Source of the DNA: Deinococcus sp. QL22 | Lineage (GTDB): Bacteria; Deinococcota; Deinococci; Deinococcales; Deinococcaceae | DNA: 64,000 nt | Assembly (NCBI RefSeq): GCF_023370075.1 | Contig: NZ_CP097149.1 | Location: forward strand, 558,001-622,000 | Direction of reading: 5' to 3' | In this document: positions 10,244-17,399 of the stretch, piece after piece | Numbering within the stretch: the stretch's first letter is position 1 | How the letters are laid out: each line of letters begins with the position of its first letter | Translations under genes and position numbers: made by a program | The notes under the pieces: model-generated | Database searches by the model: none | What the model was told of the DNA's origin: nothing | What the model saw: only the letters and a program-made list of their open reading frames with translations

Positions 10244-10879
10244 ATGTCCCTGCTCACTTCGGAACACATGAAGGCCGCCGCGCTAGACCATCTGGTCATC
10301 GCCGCCCGTACTCTGGCCGAGGGGCAGGCGTGGCTGGAGGGGCGTTTGGGAGTAAGCCTCGCACCCGGCGGCGAGCATGTTCAGTTCGGCACGCACAATG
10401 CGCTGCTGTCTCTGGGGCCGGACGCCTATTTGGAGGTCATCGCCATCAATCCCCACGCCCCCGCGCCTTCCCGCCCGCGCTGGTTTGGGCTGGACACCCC
10501 CGAACTGCGGCAGCGGTTAGAGGACAGCCCCGCGCTGATTCACTGGGTGGCGAGCGTGCCGACTTTGCTCCCCAGTCCAGAGGTTTTGGAATTGTCACGC
10601 GGCGAGAACCGTTGGGCGCTGACCGTGCCCGAAAGTGGCCGCTTACTAGGGGGCGGCATACAGCCCAGCCTGATCGTGTGGCACACGCCGCCCCCGCCTA
10701 AGCGTCTGCCAGATGTGGGGGTGCGCCTGTCCTCCCTACGTCTGGGCACGCCTGATCCAGACCAACTGCGTATCTGGCTGGACGCCCTGAACTTTGTAGG
10801 CGAAGTCGAAGTCTACGAAGCGCCCCAGCCGGAGTTGGAGGCGTTGCTGGAAACGCCGCACGGCTTGGTAACGCTGTGA
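10244..10879 (+). CDS. VOC/glyoxalase-like domain protein
   Basis: 211 residues. The opening [20 protein letters not shown] is typical of the glyoxalase-like domain 3 group of the VOC superfamily, and the second half ([20 protein letters not shown]) looks like the paired domain. Metal ligands cannot be assigned with confidence, and family members are mostly uncharacterised. ATG 10244 is preferred because TACTCT sits six bases upstream; ATG 10268 is an alternative. Confidence 0.75.
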   Translation: MSLLTSEHMKAAALDHLVIAARTLAEGQAWLEGRLGVSLAPGGEHVQFGTHNALLSLGPDAYLEVIAINPHAPAPSRPRWFGLDTPELRQRLEDSPALIHWVASVPTLLPSPEVLELSRGENRWALTVPESGRLLGGGIQPSLIVWHTPPPPKRLPDVGVRLSSLRLGTPDPDQLRIWLDALNFVGEVEVYEAPQPELEALLETPHGLVTL

Positions 10880-10890
10880 GTGTGGAAGAT

Positions 10891-10983
10891 TGCTCCCTCT
10901 CCCTTGAGGGGGGAGGGCTGGGGAGGGGGTGAGTGAGCGGAGCGATTGCCCTTCCTAGACCCTCAGACCCCAGGCCCTTAGAC
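10891..10983 (-). repeat. Dispersed intergenic repeat, family R2 (copy b)
   Basis: Reads CTCCCTCTCCCTTGAGGGGG, then GGTGAGTGAGCGGAGCGATT and GCCCTTCC on the plus strand, the inverse of copy a. It ends in AGACCCTCAGACCC. It lies between the glyoxalase-like gene and the second Nudix gene. Confidence 0.75.
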
Positions 10984-11006
10984 AAGGCACCCGGAGACTC
11001 CACCCT

Positions 11007-11483
11007 ATGAAACTCTCCCCACCCGACGCTACTTTTTACACCCGCCCCCCGGCCATTCCAGAACGGGCCAGCGTGGGTGCAGTCGTGCTGAAGCGCAGTG
11101 ATTCCGGCTGGCTTGTGGCCGTCGTTATCGAACCCGGCGACTATCCGCAACTACCCAAAGGTGGCGTAGAAGTGGGCGAAACCCATGGGCAGGCGCTGAT
11201 GCGGGAACTGCGCGAGGAAGCAGGCCTGCACACCGTACGCGTGGTGGCCGATCTGGGCACACTGGAACGCCTGAATTACGCCCGCACCCGCTGGCAAGTC
11301 ACCCGCTACAGCCTCGGCGTCACGGGTGAAGTGGGCCAGCCGCCGCTGGAACCCGGTTTCCGGCTGGAATGGCATCCGTTGAACACGGTTCCGGCCCTGT
11401 TCTGGCCGGAGCAAACGCAGCTGGTAGAGAAGGTCAGAGGGGCACTGGCACAGGGAGAATACGATTTGGAAGCTGGAATGTAG
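11007..11483 (+). CDS. Nudix hydrolase (second)
   Basis: 158 residues with the Nudix box KGGVEVGETHGQALMREL followed by REEAGL. The pattern of an early VGAVVLKR strand, PQLPKGGVE and a late WHPLNTV strand resembles the group hydrolysing dinucleoside polyphosphates, but that is a family-level guess. The ATG at 11007 is used; a GGAG sequence lies 12 bases upstream. Confidence 0.88.
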   Translation: MKLSPPDATFYTRPPAIPERASVGAVVLKRSDSGWLVAVVIEPGDYPQLPKGGVEVGETHGQALMRELREEAGLHTVRVVADLGTLERLNYARTRWQVTRYSLGVTGEVGQPPLEPGFRLEWHPLNTVPALFWPEQTQLVEKVRGALAQGEYDLEAGM

Positions 11484-11486
11484 TAC

Positions 11487-11524
11487 GTGGATCGTGAAAA
11501 GGGAAACCCCAAACCACGATCCAC
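11487..11524. repeat. Hairpin GTGGATCGTG/CACGATCCAC (copy a)
   Basis: A 10-bp perfect inverted repeat with an 18-base loop follows the Nudix stop codon at once and lies between convergent genes. A near copy is at 12819-12859. It lacks a T tract, so it may act as a processing or bidirectional termination structure, or be a mobile palindrome. Confidence 0.7.
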
Positions 11525-11679
11525 CTCCCATTCGAGTTCCGTCCAATATGGCCATCCTCGGAAGACCATCACTGGCGGCTCCATTTCCCGGAATCCAGAT
11601 TTGTTCCCACTCTGCTTCGCAGCTCTTTGAGGCCTTCCAGTCGGCTTGAAGCGCCAAACGACAGCACTTTCAATCGGAA

Positions 11680-12678
11680 TTACTCGAACAGCGTACTCAC
11701 GCTCTCCCCGCTGTGAATATTGGCAATCGCGTTGGCAAACAGCGGCGCAACGTCCAGTACGGCCAACTTGCCGCCTGCGGCCAAGATCTTGCTCTCGGGC
11801 ACCAGCACCGTGTTGGTACTCGCCACCTGTGTCACGTCCAGCGCGGCGATTCGCTCTATGGCGGGGCCAGTGTATACGCCGTGCGTTACGGCCACGTACA
11901 CGTCTTTTGCACCCATATTGCGGCAGATATTCACCGTTTCCACAAGGCTTCCCGCCGTGCTGATCTCGTCGTCCACGATGAATACGGTTTTGCCTTCCAC
12001 TTCACCGATCAGGGCGCGGGGCCGGACTTCGGTGTCGCTGATGCGCTCTTTGTCGATCATGGCGAGGCCGGAATCGAGGCGGCGGGCAATCTGGGACGCC
12101 CGCTTGATGCTGCCTGCGTCGGGAGCCAAGACCACGCCTTCGTGTGCGTTGGGCACGCAGCTTTTAAAGTGCTGCGTCAGCACGATATCCGCCGACAGAT
12201 GATCCACAGGCACTTTGAAAAACCCGTGCACCTGCGGCGAGTGCAGCGTCATCATCAGGATTCGGTCTGCACCCGCTTCCTGAAGCAAGTCGGCCACCAG
12301 ACGGCCTGCAATCGAAATGCGGGGGCTGTCTTTCTTGTCGCTGCGGGCATAGCTGTAATACGGAATCACGGCGGTCACGCGGCCTGCGCTGGCGCTTTTG
12401 GCGGCGTCGATCATCAGCATCAGTTCCATAATCGCGTCGCTGACGGGCGTGCTGAAGGTCTGGATGATGAACACGTCGCCTTCTCGCAGCGATTCCTCGT
12501 AATGCACGATGATGTTGTCGTTGGTGAATTTCTCGGTTTTGCTGTTGCCCAGCGGCACGCCGAGGTTGTCGCAGATGGCCTGTGCCAGCGGGCGATTGCT
12601 CTGGCCTGCAAAGACGAGGAGCGGCGCACGGTGGCTTCTGGCAATACGGTCAGAGTGGGTGGATCGGAGCAGAGACAC
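11680..12678 (-). CDS. prs: ribose-phosphate pyrophosphokinase
   Basis: Makes PRPP from ribose 5-phosphate and ATP. The protein has the class I landmarks: [10 protein letters not shown] near residue 40, the dimannered [16 protein letters not shown] flexible loop, the PRPP-binding [15 protein letters not shown], and [11 protein letters not shown] chose GTG at 12678 because GGAGG sits nine bases upstream and the next residues align with the family; the longer in-frame version would add 58 residues. 332 residues, slightly longer than usual at the N-terminus. Confidence 0.94.
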   Translation of the reverse strand: MSLLRSTHSDRIARSHRAPLLVFAGQSNRPLAQAICDNLGVPLGNSKTEKFTNDNIIVHYEESLREGDVFIIQTFSTPVSDAIMELMLMIDAAKSASAGRVTAVIPYYSYARSDKKDSPRISIAGRLVADLLQEAGADRILMMTLHSPQVHGFFKVPVDHLSADIVLTQHFKSCVPNAHEGVVLAPDAGSIKRASQIARRLDSGLAMIDKERISDTEVRPRALIGEVEGKTVFIVDDEISTAGSLVETVNICRNMGAKDVYVAVTHGVYTGPAIERIAALDVTQVASTNTVLVPESKILAAGGKLAVLDVAPLFANAIANIHSGESVSTLFE

Positions 12679-12998
12679 GGTGAAATCCTCCAAAAACGGG
12701 GAAAGTGGGAGCGGGGAAGTTGCAGAGCTTTTCGCAGGCAGCATAGCGTGAGTGGCCGGTCGGGGCCGTCCGTCGCTGCGTGACAGGGCTAGAAATGAGG
12801 GTGGGCGGCCTACGGAACGTGGATCGTGGACAGGGAAAACATCCCCAACCACGATCCACTTCCTCTACTCCCGGCTTCCGTCCCTTGCCTTTGCGTCAGC
12901 TTCCGCAACAACATGGCCGGTCAACTCGATTCTGGAACCCATCTTCTTTTCCATCCGCCCCGCTCAACTTCAACAGAACACCGTTATCCAGGCGGAAT
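12679..12998. other. Gap between dnaJ and prs (both minus strand)
   Basis: 320 bases with no gene. It holds the prs Shine-Dalgarno sequence at its left edge and the second GTGGATCGTG hairpin at 12819-12859. The remaining ~140 bases before the dnaJ stop codon show no recognisable feature. Confidence 0.6.
12819..12859. repeat. Hairpin GTGGATCGTGG/CCACGATCCAC (copy b)
   Basis: An 11-bp perfect inverted repeat with a 19-base loop (GACAGGGAAAA and so on). The arms and part of the loop match the structure at 11487-11524, and both are followed by a C-rich stretch ending TTCCGTCC. This copy lies between dnaJ and prs. Confidence 0.7.
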
Positions 12999-14135
12999 TT
13001 ACTCGCCTCTAAAAATCTTCCCTACCTTGTCAAAAAACCCTTCCGGCTTGTCGTTCACTTCGTCGCCTACAGCGCGGGCATAGGCCAGCAGCGCTTCGCG
13101 GGCTTCGGGGGTCAGTTGGGCGGGCTTGGGCACCTGCACGTCGTATTCCACGATCAGGTCGCCGCTGCCCGCACCCTGCAAGCGCGGCAGCCCTTGCCCA
13201 CGCAGGCGGTAAAGTTCGCCGTGTTGCGTGCCTGCCTTGACCTCCACGTTCTGGGGGCCGTCCAGCGTGGGCACGGTAATGTATCCACCCAGCGCGGCCT
13301 TGGCAAACCCGATGCGCGAGGTGTAGATCAGGTGTTCCTGCTCGCGGCGCAACTCGGCGTGGCGCTCCATTTCTATGTGTACGTAGAGGTCGCCGTTGCC
13401 CCCCGGCCCCTCGTTCCCCATGCCCGACACCCGAATGCGGTAGCCCTCGTCGATGCCGCGTGGCAGTTTCACCTTCACGGTTTCGGCCTTCAGTGTACGG
13501 CCCCGGCCCCGGCAAACTGTGCAAGGGTCTTCGATCAGCACGCCTTCGCCCCGGCAGGTGGGACAGGGCTGCTGGGTGTCTACCACGCCAAAAATAGTGC
13601 GAGCCTGTGCCCGAACTGCGCCCTGTCCCTTGCAGGTGGTGCAGGTTTTGGGCGGCTTGCCCCCCGGCTCGCTGCGGTTGCCCTGACAGTGCTCGCAGGT
13701 GGTCAGCCGGTCTACAGCCACCTCGATCTCATCGCCCGCCCGTGCCTGAAGCAGCGTCACGTGCGCTTCGGTTTCCAGGTCGTCGCCGCGTGCAGGCCCA
13801 CGCCGCCCGCCGCGCCCGCCCACTGCGCCGCCAAACAACTGCTCGAAAATGTCCATCGGATCAAAACCAGCGCCGCCCATGCCGCCGAAGGGGTCGCCTC
13901 CGGGCATGCCGGTGCTGGGCGCACTGCCGAAGCGGTCATAGTGGGCCCGCTTTTCGCCGTCAGACAACACGGCGTAGGCCTCGTTGATGCGGGCAAACTG
14001 CTCGGCAGCGCCTGCTTCCTTGTTGCGATCCGGATGAAATTTGAGCGCCAGCTTGCGGTAGGCACTCTTGATCTCGTCTGGGGCGGCGGTGCGGGCCACG
14101 CCCAGCAGTTCGTAATAGTCTGTTTGTCCGGTCAT
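12999..14135 (-). CDS. dnaJ: chaperone DnaJ (type I Hsp40)
   Basis: 378 residues with a J domain containing HPD (residues ~1-70), a Gly-rich linker ([15 protein letters not shown]), four Cys-pair zinc-binding repeats ([32 protein letters not shown]) and the C-terminal substrate-binding domains. The first Cys repeat ends in NR rather than GxG. It stimulates DnaK ATPase and delivers clients. dnaK and grpE are not in the window. The ATG at 14135 begins [13 protein letters not shown], the normal J-domain start. Confidence 0.95.
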   Translation of the reverse strand: MTGQTDYYELLGVARTAAPDEIKSAYRKLALKFHPDRNKEAGAAEQFARINEAYAVLSDGEKRAHYDRFGSAPSTGMPGGDPFGGMGGAGFDPMDIFEQLFGGAVGGRGGRRGPARGDDLETEAHVTLLQARAGDEIEVAVDRLTTCEHCQGNRSEPGGKPPKTCTTCKGQGAVRAQARTIFGVVDTQQPCPTCRGEGVLIEDPCTVCRGRGRTLKAETVKVKLPRGIDEGYRIRVSGMGNEGPGGNGDLYVHIEMERHAELRREQEHLIYTSRIGFAKAALGGYITVPTLDGPQNVEVKAGTQHGELYRLRGQGLPRLQGAGSGDLIVEYDVQVPKPAQLTPEAREALLAYARAVGDEVNDKPEGFFDKVGKIFRGE

Positions 14136-14496
14136 ATCAGTGTCTCTTGGCCTCTTGGTAGGTGCGCTGGGGCGGGATGAATAGGATTCAGAGCCAGCGC
14201 CACAGCACCAGCATTTAGCCCATAGGTTAACATGACCACACTCAGAAAAAGTGGGCTAGGGGTGTTGGGGGTCTGGCTGGATGGCGTGCACATGTCACCA
14301 TCACTCACATGGCGTCTGCTGCTAGGCCATCTCCCTACACTTCCTACATCGGAAATTTGACCCTATCCTCTGCGGACTGCACATAGGCCAGCCGAAACTC
14401 CCTTTGAGTCTGCTCCGACGGTTGTCGAGCCTGCTCAAAGCTGGAGACTCCGGTTATCCGTGGGGCAGTTACGCGTCGAATGTCGTTCATCCCAAC
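14136..14496. other. Gene-free stretch upstream of dnaJ
   Basis: 361 bases between tdh (its 3' end) and the dnaJ start, both on the minus strand. It must hold the dnaJ promoter. On the minus strand there are AT-richer spots (TTAACC near 14225, TATTCA near 14180), but no convincing heat-shock element or paired -35/-10 could be chosen. No repeats or ORFs are supported. Confidence 0.5.
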
Positions 14497-15522
14497 TCAC
14501 CAATCCAAAATCACCTTGCCACTCTGCCCGCTTAGCATGGCGTCGAAGCCTTGCTGGAAGTCGTCTATGCCGAAGCGGTGCGTCAGAATAGGCGTCAGAT
14601 CCAGACCCGACTGAATCAGGGCGGCCATCTTGTACCACGTCTCGAACATTTCGCGCCCGTAGATGCCCTTGATGGTCAGCATCTTAAAGATCACGGCGTT
14701 CCAGTCGATGTCCACGCGGCCCGCCGGAATACCCAGCAGCGCGATTTTGCCGCCGTTGTTCATCACGCTCACCATCTGGGCAAAAGCCGGACTGCTGCCG
14801 CTCATTTCCAGGCCCACGTCAAAGCCTTCAGTCATACCCAGTTCGGAGGTCGCTACCGTCCAGAGGTCTTCGCGGGCCACATTCACGGCCCGCGTCGCGC
14901 CCATTTGGAGGGCCAGTTCCAGGCGGTAGTCGTTGATGTCTGTGACCACGACTTGCCGCGCTCCGGCGTGTTTGGCAACGGCGGCGGCCATCACACCAAT
15001 CGGCCCCGCGCCCGTGATCAGCACGTCTTCGCCCACCAGATCAAAGCTGAGGGCCGTATGCACGGCGTTGCCAAACGGGTCGAATACTGCCGCCACTTCA
15101 TCCGAAATATCGTCGGGAATTTTGAAGGCGTTGAAGGCAGGCAACACCAGATATTCGGCAAAGCTGCCCGGACGGTTCACGCCCACGCCCAGCGTATTGC
15201 GGCACAGATGGCGGCGTCCTGCACGGCAATTCCGGCAGTGTCCGCAGGTCACGTGGCCCTCACCACTGACCCGGTCACCCACCGTGAAGCCGCGCACCTC
15301 GCTGCCCATGCCCGTCACCACGCCCACGTATTCGTGCCCCACCACCATCGGCACGGGGATGGTGTGCTGTGCCCACTCGTCCCACTTGTAAATGTGAACG
15401 TCGGTGCCGCAAATGCTGCTCTTTTTGATGCGGATCAGCAGGTCATTGAGGCCGGGGGTCGGCACATCGGTTTCGATCATCCAGATGCCTTCGCGGGCAT
15501 GTTGCTTGCTCAGCGCCCGCAT
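14497..15522 (-). CDS. tdh: L-threonine 3-dehydrogenase
   Basis: Oxidises L-threonine to 2-amino-3-ketobutyrate with NAD+. Zinc-dependent medium-chain dehydrogenase: catalytic Zn residues in SSICGTDVH and GHEYVG, the four-Cys structural zinc loop [15 protein letters not shown], and the [10 protein letters not shown] nucleotide motif. [12 protein letters not shown] is diagnostic for Tdh. ATG at 15522 gives 341 residues, the family length. An in-frame extension to 15591 (GTG, preceded by TAGAAC) or 15627 is possible but unlike homologues. Confidence 0.93.
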   Translation of the reverse strand: MRALSKQHAREGIWMIETDVPTPGLNDLLIRIKKSSICGTDVHIYKWDEWAQHTIPVPMVVGHEYVGVVTGMGSEVRGFTVGDRVSGEGHVTCGHCRNCRAGRRHLCRNTLGVGVNRPGSFAEYLVLPAFNAFKIPDDISDEVAAVFDPFGNAVHTALSFDLVGEDVLITGAGPIGVMAAAVAKHAGARQVVVTDINDYRLELALQMGATRAVNVAREDLWTVATSELGMTEGFDVGLEMSGSSPAFAQMVSVMNNGGKIALLGIPAGRVDIDWNAVIFKMLTIKGIYGREMFETWYKMAALIQSGLDLTPILTHRFGIDDFQQGFDAMLSGQSGKVILDW

Positions 15523-15904
15523 GGTGCGCGGCGTTTGGGTATCGGGGGTGGTTTCGGGCGCAGAGTTAGGAGGCACAGGAGAGAGGGTCACGGCAACGGT
15601 TCTACTCCCCCCAAGCAGGGGGCGCAATGGAGGCCTTCACCGTTGGCCGGAATAGCGGGCCAGAGTTCTTTGCTGCCAAGTACGGCACACTTGACATTGC
15701 GCGTTTCCAGAACAGCATCGGAACCGCTCCGCAAGCGGCTCTCTGAGTCCATTCCCAGTGCACCGTACTTTCTTCGTTTCTCGCTCCGCTCGGTCAAGCT
15801 AAAGCTTTACCGCGAGGTACTGAGGTGCAAACCGCCCATTTGTCAACGCTGTCTCAAGCCCCGGTGTGGCCCCCCGGTCATGTGGGGCGCGTAGGCTGTA
15901 TGGC
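15523..15904. other. Divergent gap between tdh and a small membrane-protein gene
   Basis: 382 bases. On the minus strand it could be a long tdh leader with several hairpins, for example GAGCCGC-loop-GCGGTTC near 15722-15742 and CCCCCC-AAGCA-GGGGG near 15606-15622. On the plus strand its right edge carries TAGGCT for the gene at 15905. No riboswitch class could be matched. Confidence 0.45.
15892..15897 (+). promoter_or_regulatory. -10 hexamer TAGGCT
   Basis: Seven bases upstream of the ATG at 15905; supports the short ORF as a real leaderless gene. Confidence 0.5.
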
Positions 15905-16066
15905 ATGATCAAATTCCGCCGCCAGAATGCCCTGACCCCCGAAAAAGACGCCGAAGTGAACATCAACCTCGTGCCCCTGCTGTTCTTTGTGGTGGGTTAT
16001 GTGGCTGTTCGTGCCTTGCTGCACACCGTTCAGACGGTCACTCCTGACCAAGACGCCGCCGAATAA
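15905..16066 (+). CDS. Small single-pass membrane protein
   Basis: 53 residues, MIKFRRQNALTPEKDAEVNI followed by one hydrophobic segment (LVPLLFFVVGYVAVRALLHT) and a short acidic tail. The basic N-terminus and hydrophobic helix suggest an inner-membrane protein with the N-terminus in the cytoplasm. No family recognised. The TAGGCT hexamer at a leaderless distance supports that it is expressed. The next gene starts 82 bases on, on the same strand. Confidence 0.6.
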   Translation: MIKFRRQNALTPEKDAEVNINLVPLLFFVVGYVAVRALLHTVQTVTPDQDAAE

Positions 16067-16148
16067 GGCTTTACCCCCAAATAGTGCCCCCAGTCCGGCG
16101 AGGGCGGTGTGATGACCCCGAAAGACTTGCCGCGCTACCTTAGACTGT

Positions 16149-16577
16149 ATGACCAACCCCGCCCCCCAACAATTCAAGAGCGCCCGCAGTGGCCGGTACG
16201 TGGTTCCCGGCTGGATGAATCTGGTGCCCGGCCAGAGCGACAGCGTGGAAATCCAGCTCAATATCGAAGAAAAGGATCTGACGCGCGAGCAGGCCAGCCT
16301 CCTCATCGAGTATTGGGCCACCCCCACCGACCTGACCCTGCAAAGTGTGCTGCCGGTGCGTGCCTTTACTGCCGCCCCCGAAGGCTGGTGCGTGTTCGTG
16401 CCCGCGCAGGGCCGCGTCTTGGTGCGGGCCATCGATCCTCAGCCCAATCCACCTGTGTTGGCGAGCCACTGGATCAACGTCGATCCCCAGACGCCCCCCG
16501 GAACCACCGTGCATGTGCAGGTCAACTTCCCTGTTGCTCCCACGCCCGTGCAGAACCTGTTCCTGAACCGCAACTGA
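16149..16577 (+). CDS. Conserved-looking protein of unknown function
   Basis: 142 residues, not recognised. It starts MTNPAPQQFKSARSGRYVVP, has no signal peptide or membrane helix, and is predicted to be mostly beta strand (GWMNLVPGQSDSVEIQLNI; GTTVHVQVNFPV), perhaps a single beta-sandwich. Codon use is like the neighbours. A TAGACT hexamer sits only two bases before the ATG, so the start may be a little further in. A strong hairpin follows the stop. Confidence 0.65.
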   Translation: MTNPAPQQFKSARSGRYVVPGWMNLVPGQSDSVEIQLNIEEKDLTREQASLLIEYWATPTDLTLQSVLPVRAFTAAPEGWCVFVPAQGRVLVRAIDPQPNPPVLASHWINVDPQTPPGTTVHVQVNFPVAPTPVQNLFLNRN

Positions 16578-16584
16578 GGGTGTG

Positions 16585-16633
16585 GGAAGTGGGCGGTAGG
16601 TTGTGGCAAAAGCCCTGCCTACCGCCCACTTCC
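16585..16633. terminator. Bidirectional hairpin between convergent genes
   Basis: GGAAGTGGGCGGTAGG (16585-16600) pairs perfectly over 16 bp with CCTACCGCCCACTTCC (16618-16633), loop 17 bases. It lies between the stops of the 16149 gene and mqnB. There is no T tract, so termination efficiency is uncertain. Confidence 0.65.
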
Positions 16634-16644
16634 TATTCCTTTCT

Positions 16645-17310
16645 CTACCACCCCAGCAACGCCTCCACGCCCCGCCTTGTCGCGGCCAGAGCCTCTCCCA
16701 ACTTCCAGGCGGCCCGGTCACGCGGCCCCACCGGATTGCTGATGCCGCGTATTTCTATCGCAGGCACACCGCAGCGCAGGGCCGCCTGCGCTACGCCTGC
16801 ACCTTCCATGCCCTCGCAGACTGCACCGGGAAAGCGGGCGGCGAGAGCGTGGGCCACAGCCAAACTGCCCGTGACCGTGGACAGTGTGAGGGCCGGGCCA
16901 TAGCCGACGCGCAGGCTGGAAAGGTTCAGGCGTTCGGCCAAAGCCTGTGCGCCGCGCCATGCCGGAAATATTCCTCCATTGAGCTGATCAGAGGGCTGAT
17001 CGGGCTGCACGCTGAGGCCCAATTCGTCTAGCGACAAAAAGGTCTCCTGACCGGGCAGGCCGTCCACCGCGCCCAAGTCGGCCTGTGCCATCAGGCTCGA
17101 TACAGCGAGGTCGCCGGGATTCAGGCCGCTGCCCGGATACGCGCCGCCGATTCCGGCACTGACGACCAGATCGAACGGCTCCTGCATCAGCTCGTGCTGG
17201 GTGGTCAGGGCTGCCGCCACCGCGCCCACGCCGCACACCACCACATGCGCGGGCACGCCTGCCAGCCTCGCCGCCTCGCCCGCTGTGGCTACGATAATCA
17301 GGACTTTCAT
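16645..17310 (-). CDS. mqnB: futalosine hydrolase
   Basis: Purine-nucleoside phosphorylase-fold enzyme that releases hypoxanthine from futalosine in the alternative menaquinone pathway. Supporting motifs are the VSAGIGGAY start of the pocket, FPGAVCEGMEGAGVAQAAL with the catalytic acidic residues, and EIRGISNPVGPRDRAAWKL, which separates MqnB from MTA/SAH nucleosidase. 221 residues. A second gene of the same pathway, mqnD, is at 30571. TACTGA lies six bases before the ATG. Confidence 0.9.
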   Translation of the reverse strand: MKVLIIVATAGEAARLAGVPAHVVVCGVGAVAAALTTQHELMQEPFDLVVSAGIGGAYPGSGLNPGDLAVSSLMAQADLGAVDGLPGQETFLSLDELGLSVQPDQPSDQLNGGIFPAWRGAQALAERLNLSSLRVGYGPALTLSTVTGSLAVAHALAARFPGAVCEGMEGAGVAQAALRCGVPAIEIRGISNPVGPRDRAAWKLGEALAATRRGVEALLGW

Positions 17311-17399
17311 GTGGGGTCAGTATGCAGCAGAAGAAGTATGGGTGAGGGGCAAGAGCGTCTCAGGGTCAAGGGTCTGAGAACGGGTGCGCGTTTGGAGAA

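Noticed and set aside
11680..12852. Extended N-terminus for prs (start 12852)
   Set aside because: The strong GGAGG before GTG 12678 and family length favour the shorter form.
12780..14180. 466-codon open frame antisense to dnaJ
   Set aside because: Composition reflects the complement of a J-protein with Gly-rich linker; no family likeness and no promoter.
15598..15800. T-box-like leader before tdh (CAGAGAG, TGGAAACGCG)
   Set aside because: No full specifier-loop, anticodon match or conserved TGGNACCGCG bulge could be aligned; kept only as structured gap.
14551..15894. Long open frame antisense to tdh
   Set aside because: Fully explained by tdh on the other strand; His-rich residue bias is an artefact of antisense reading.
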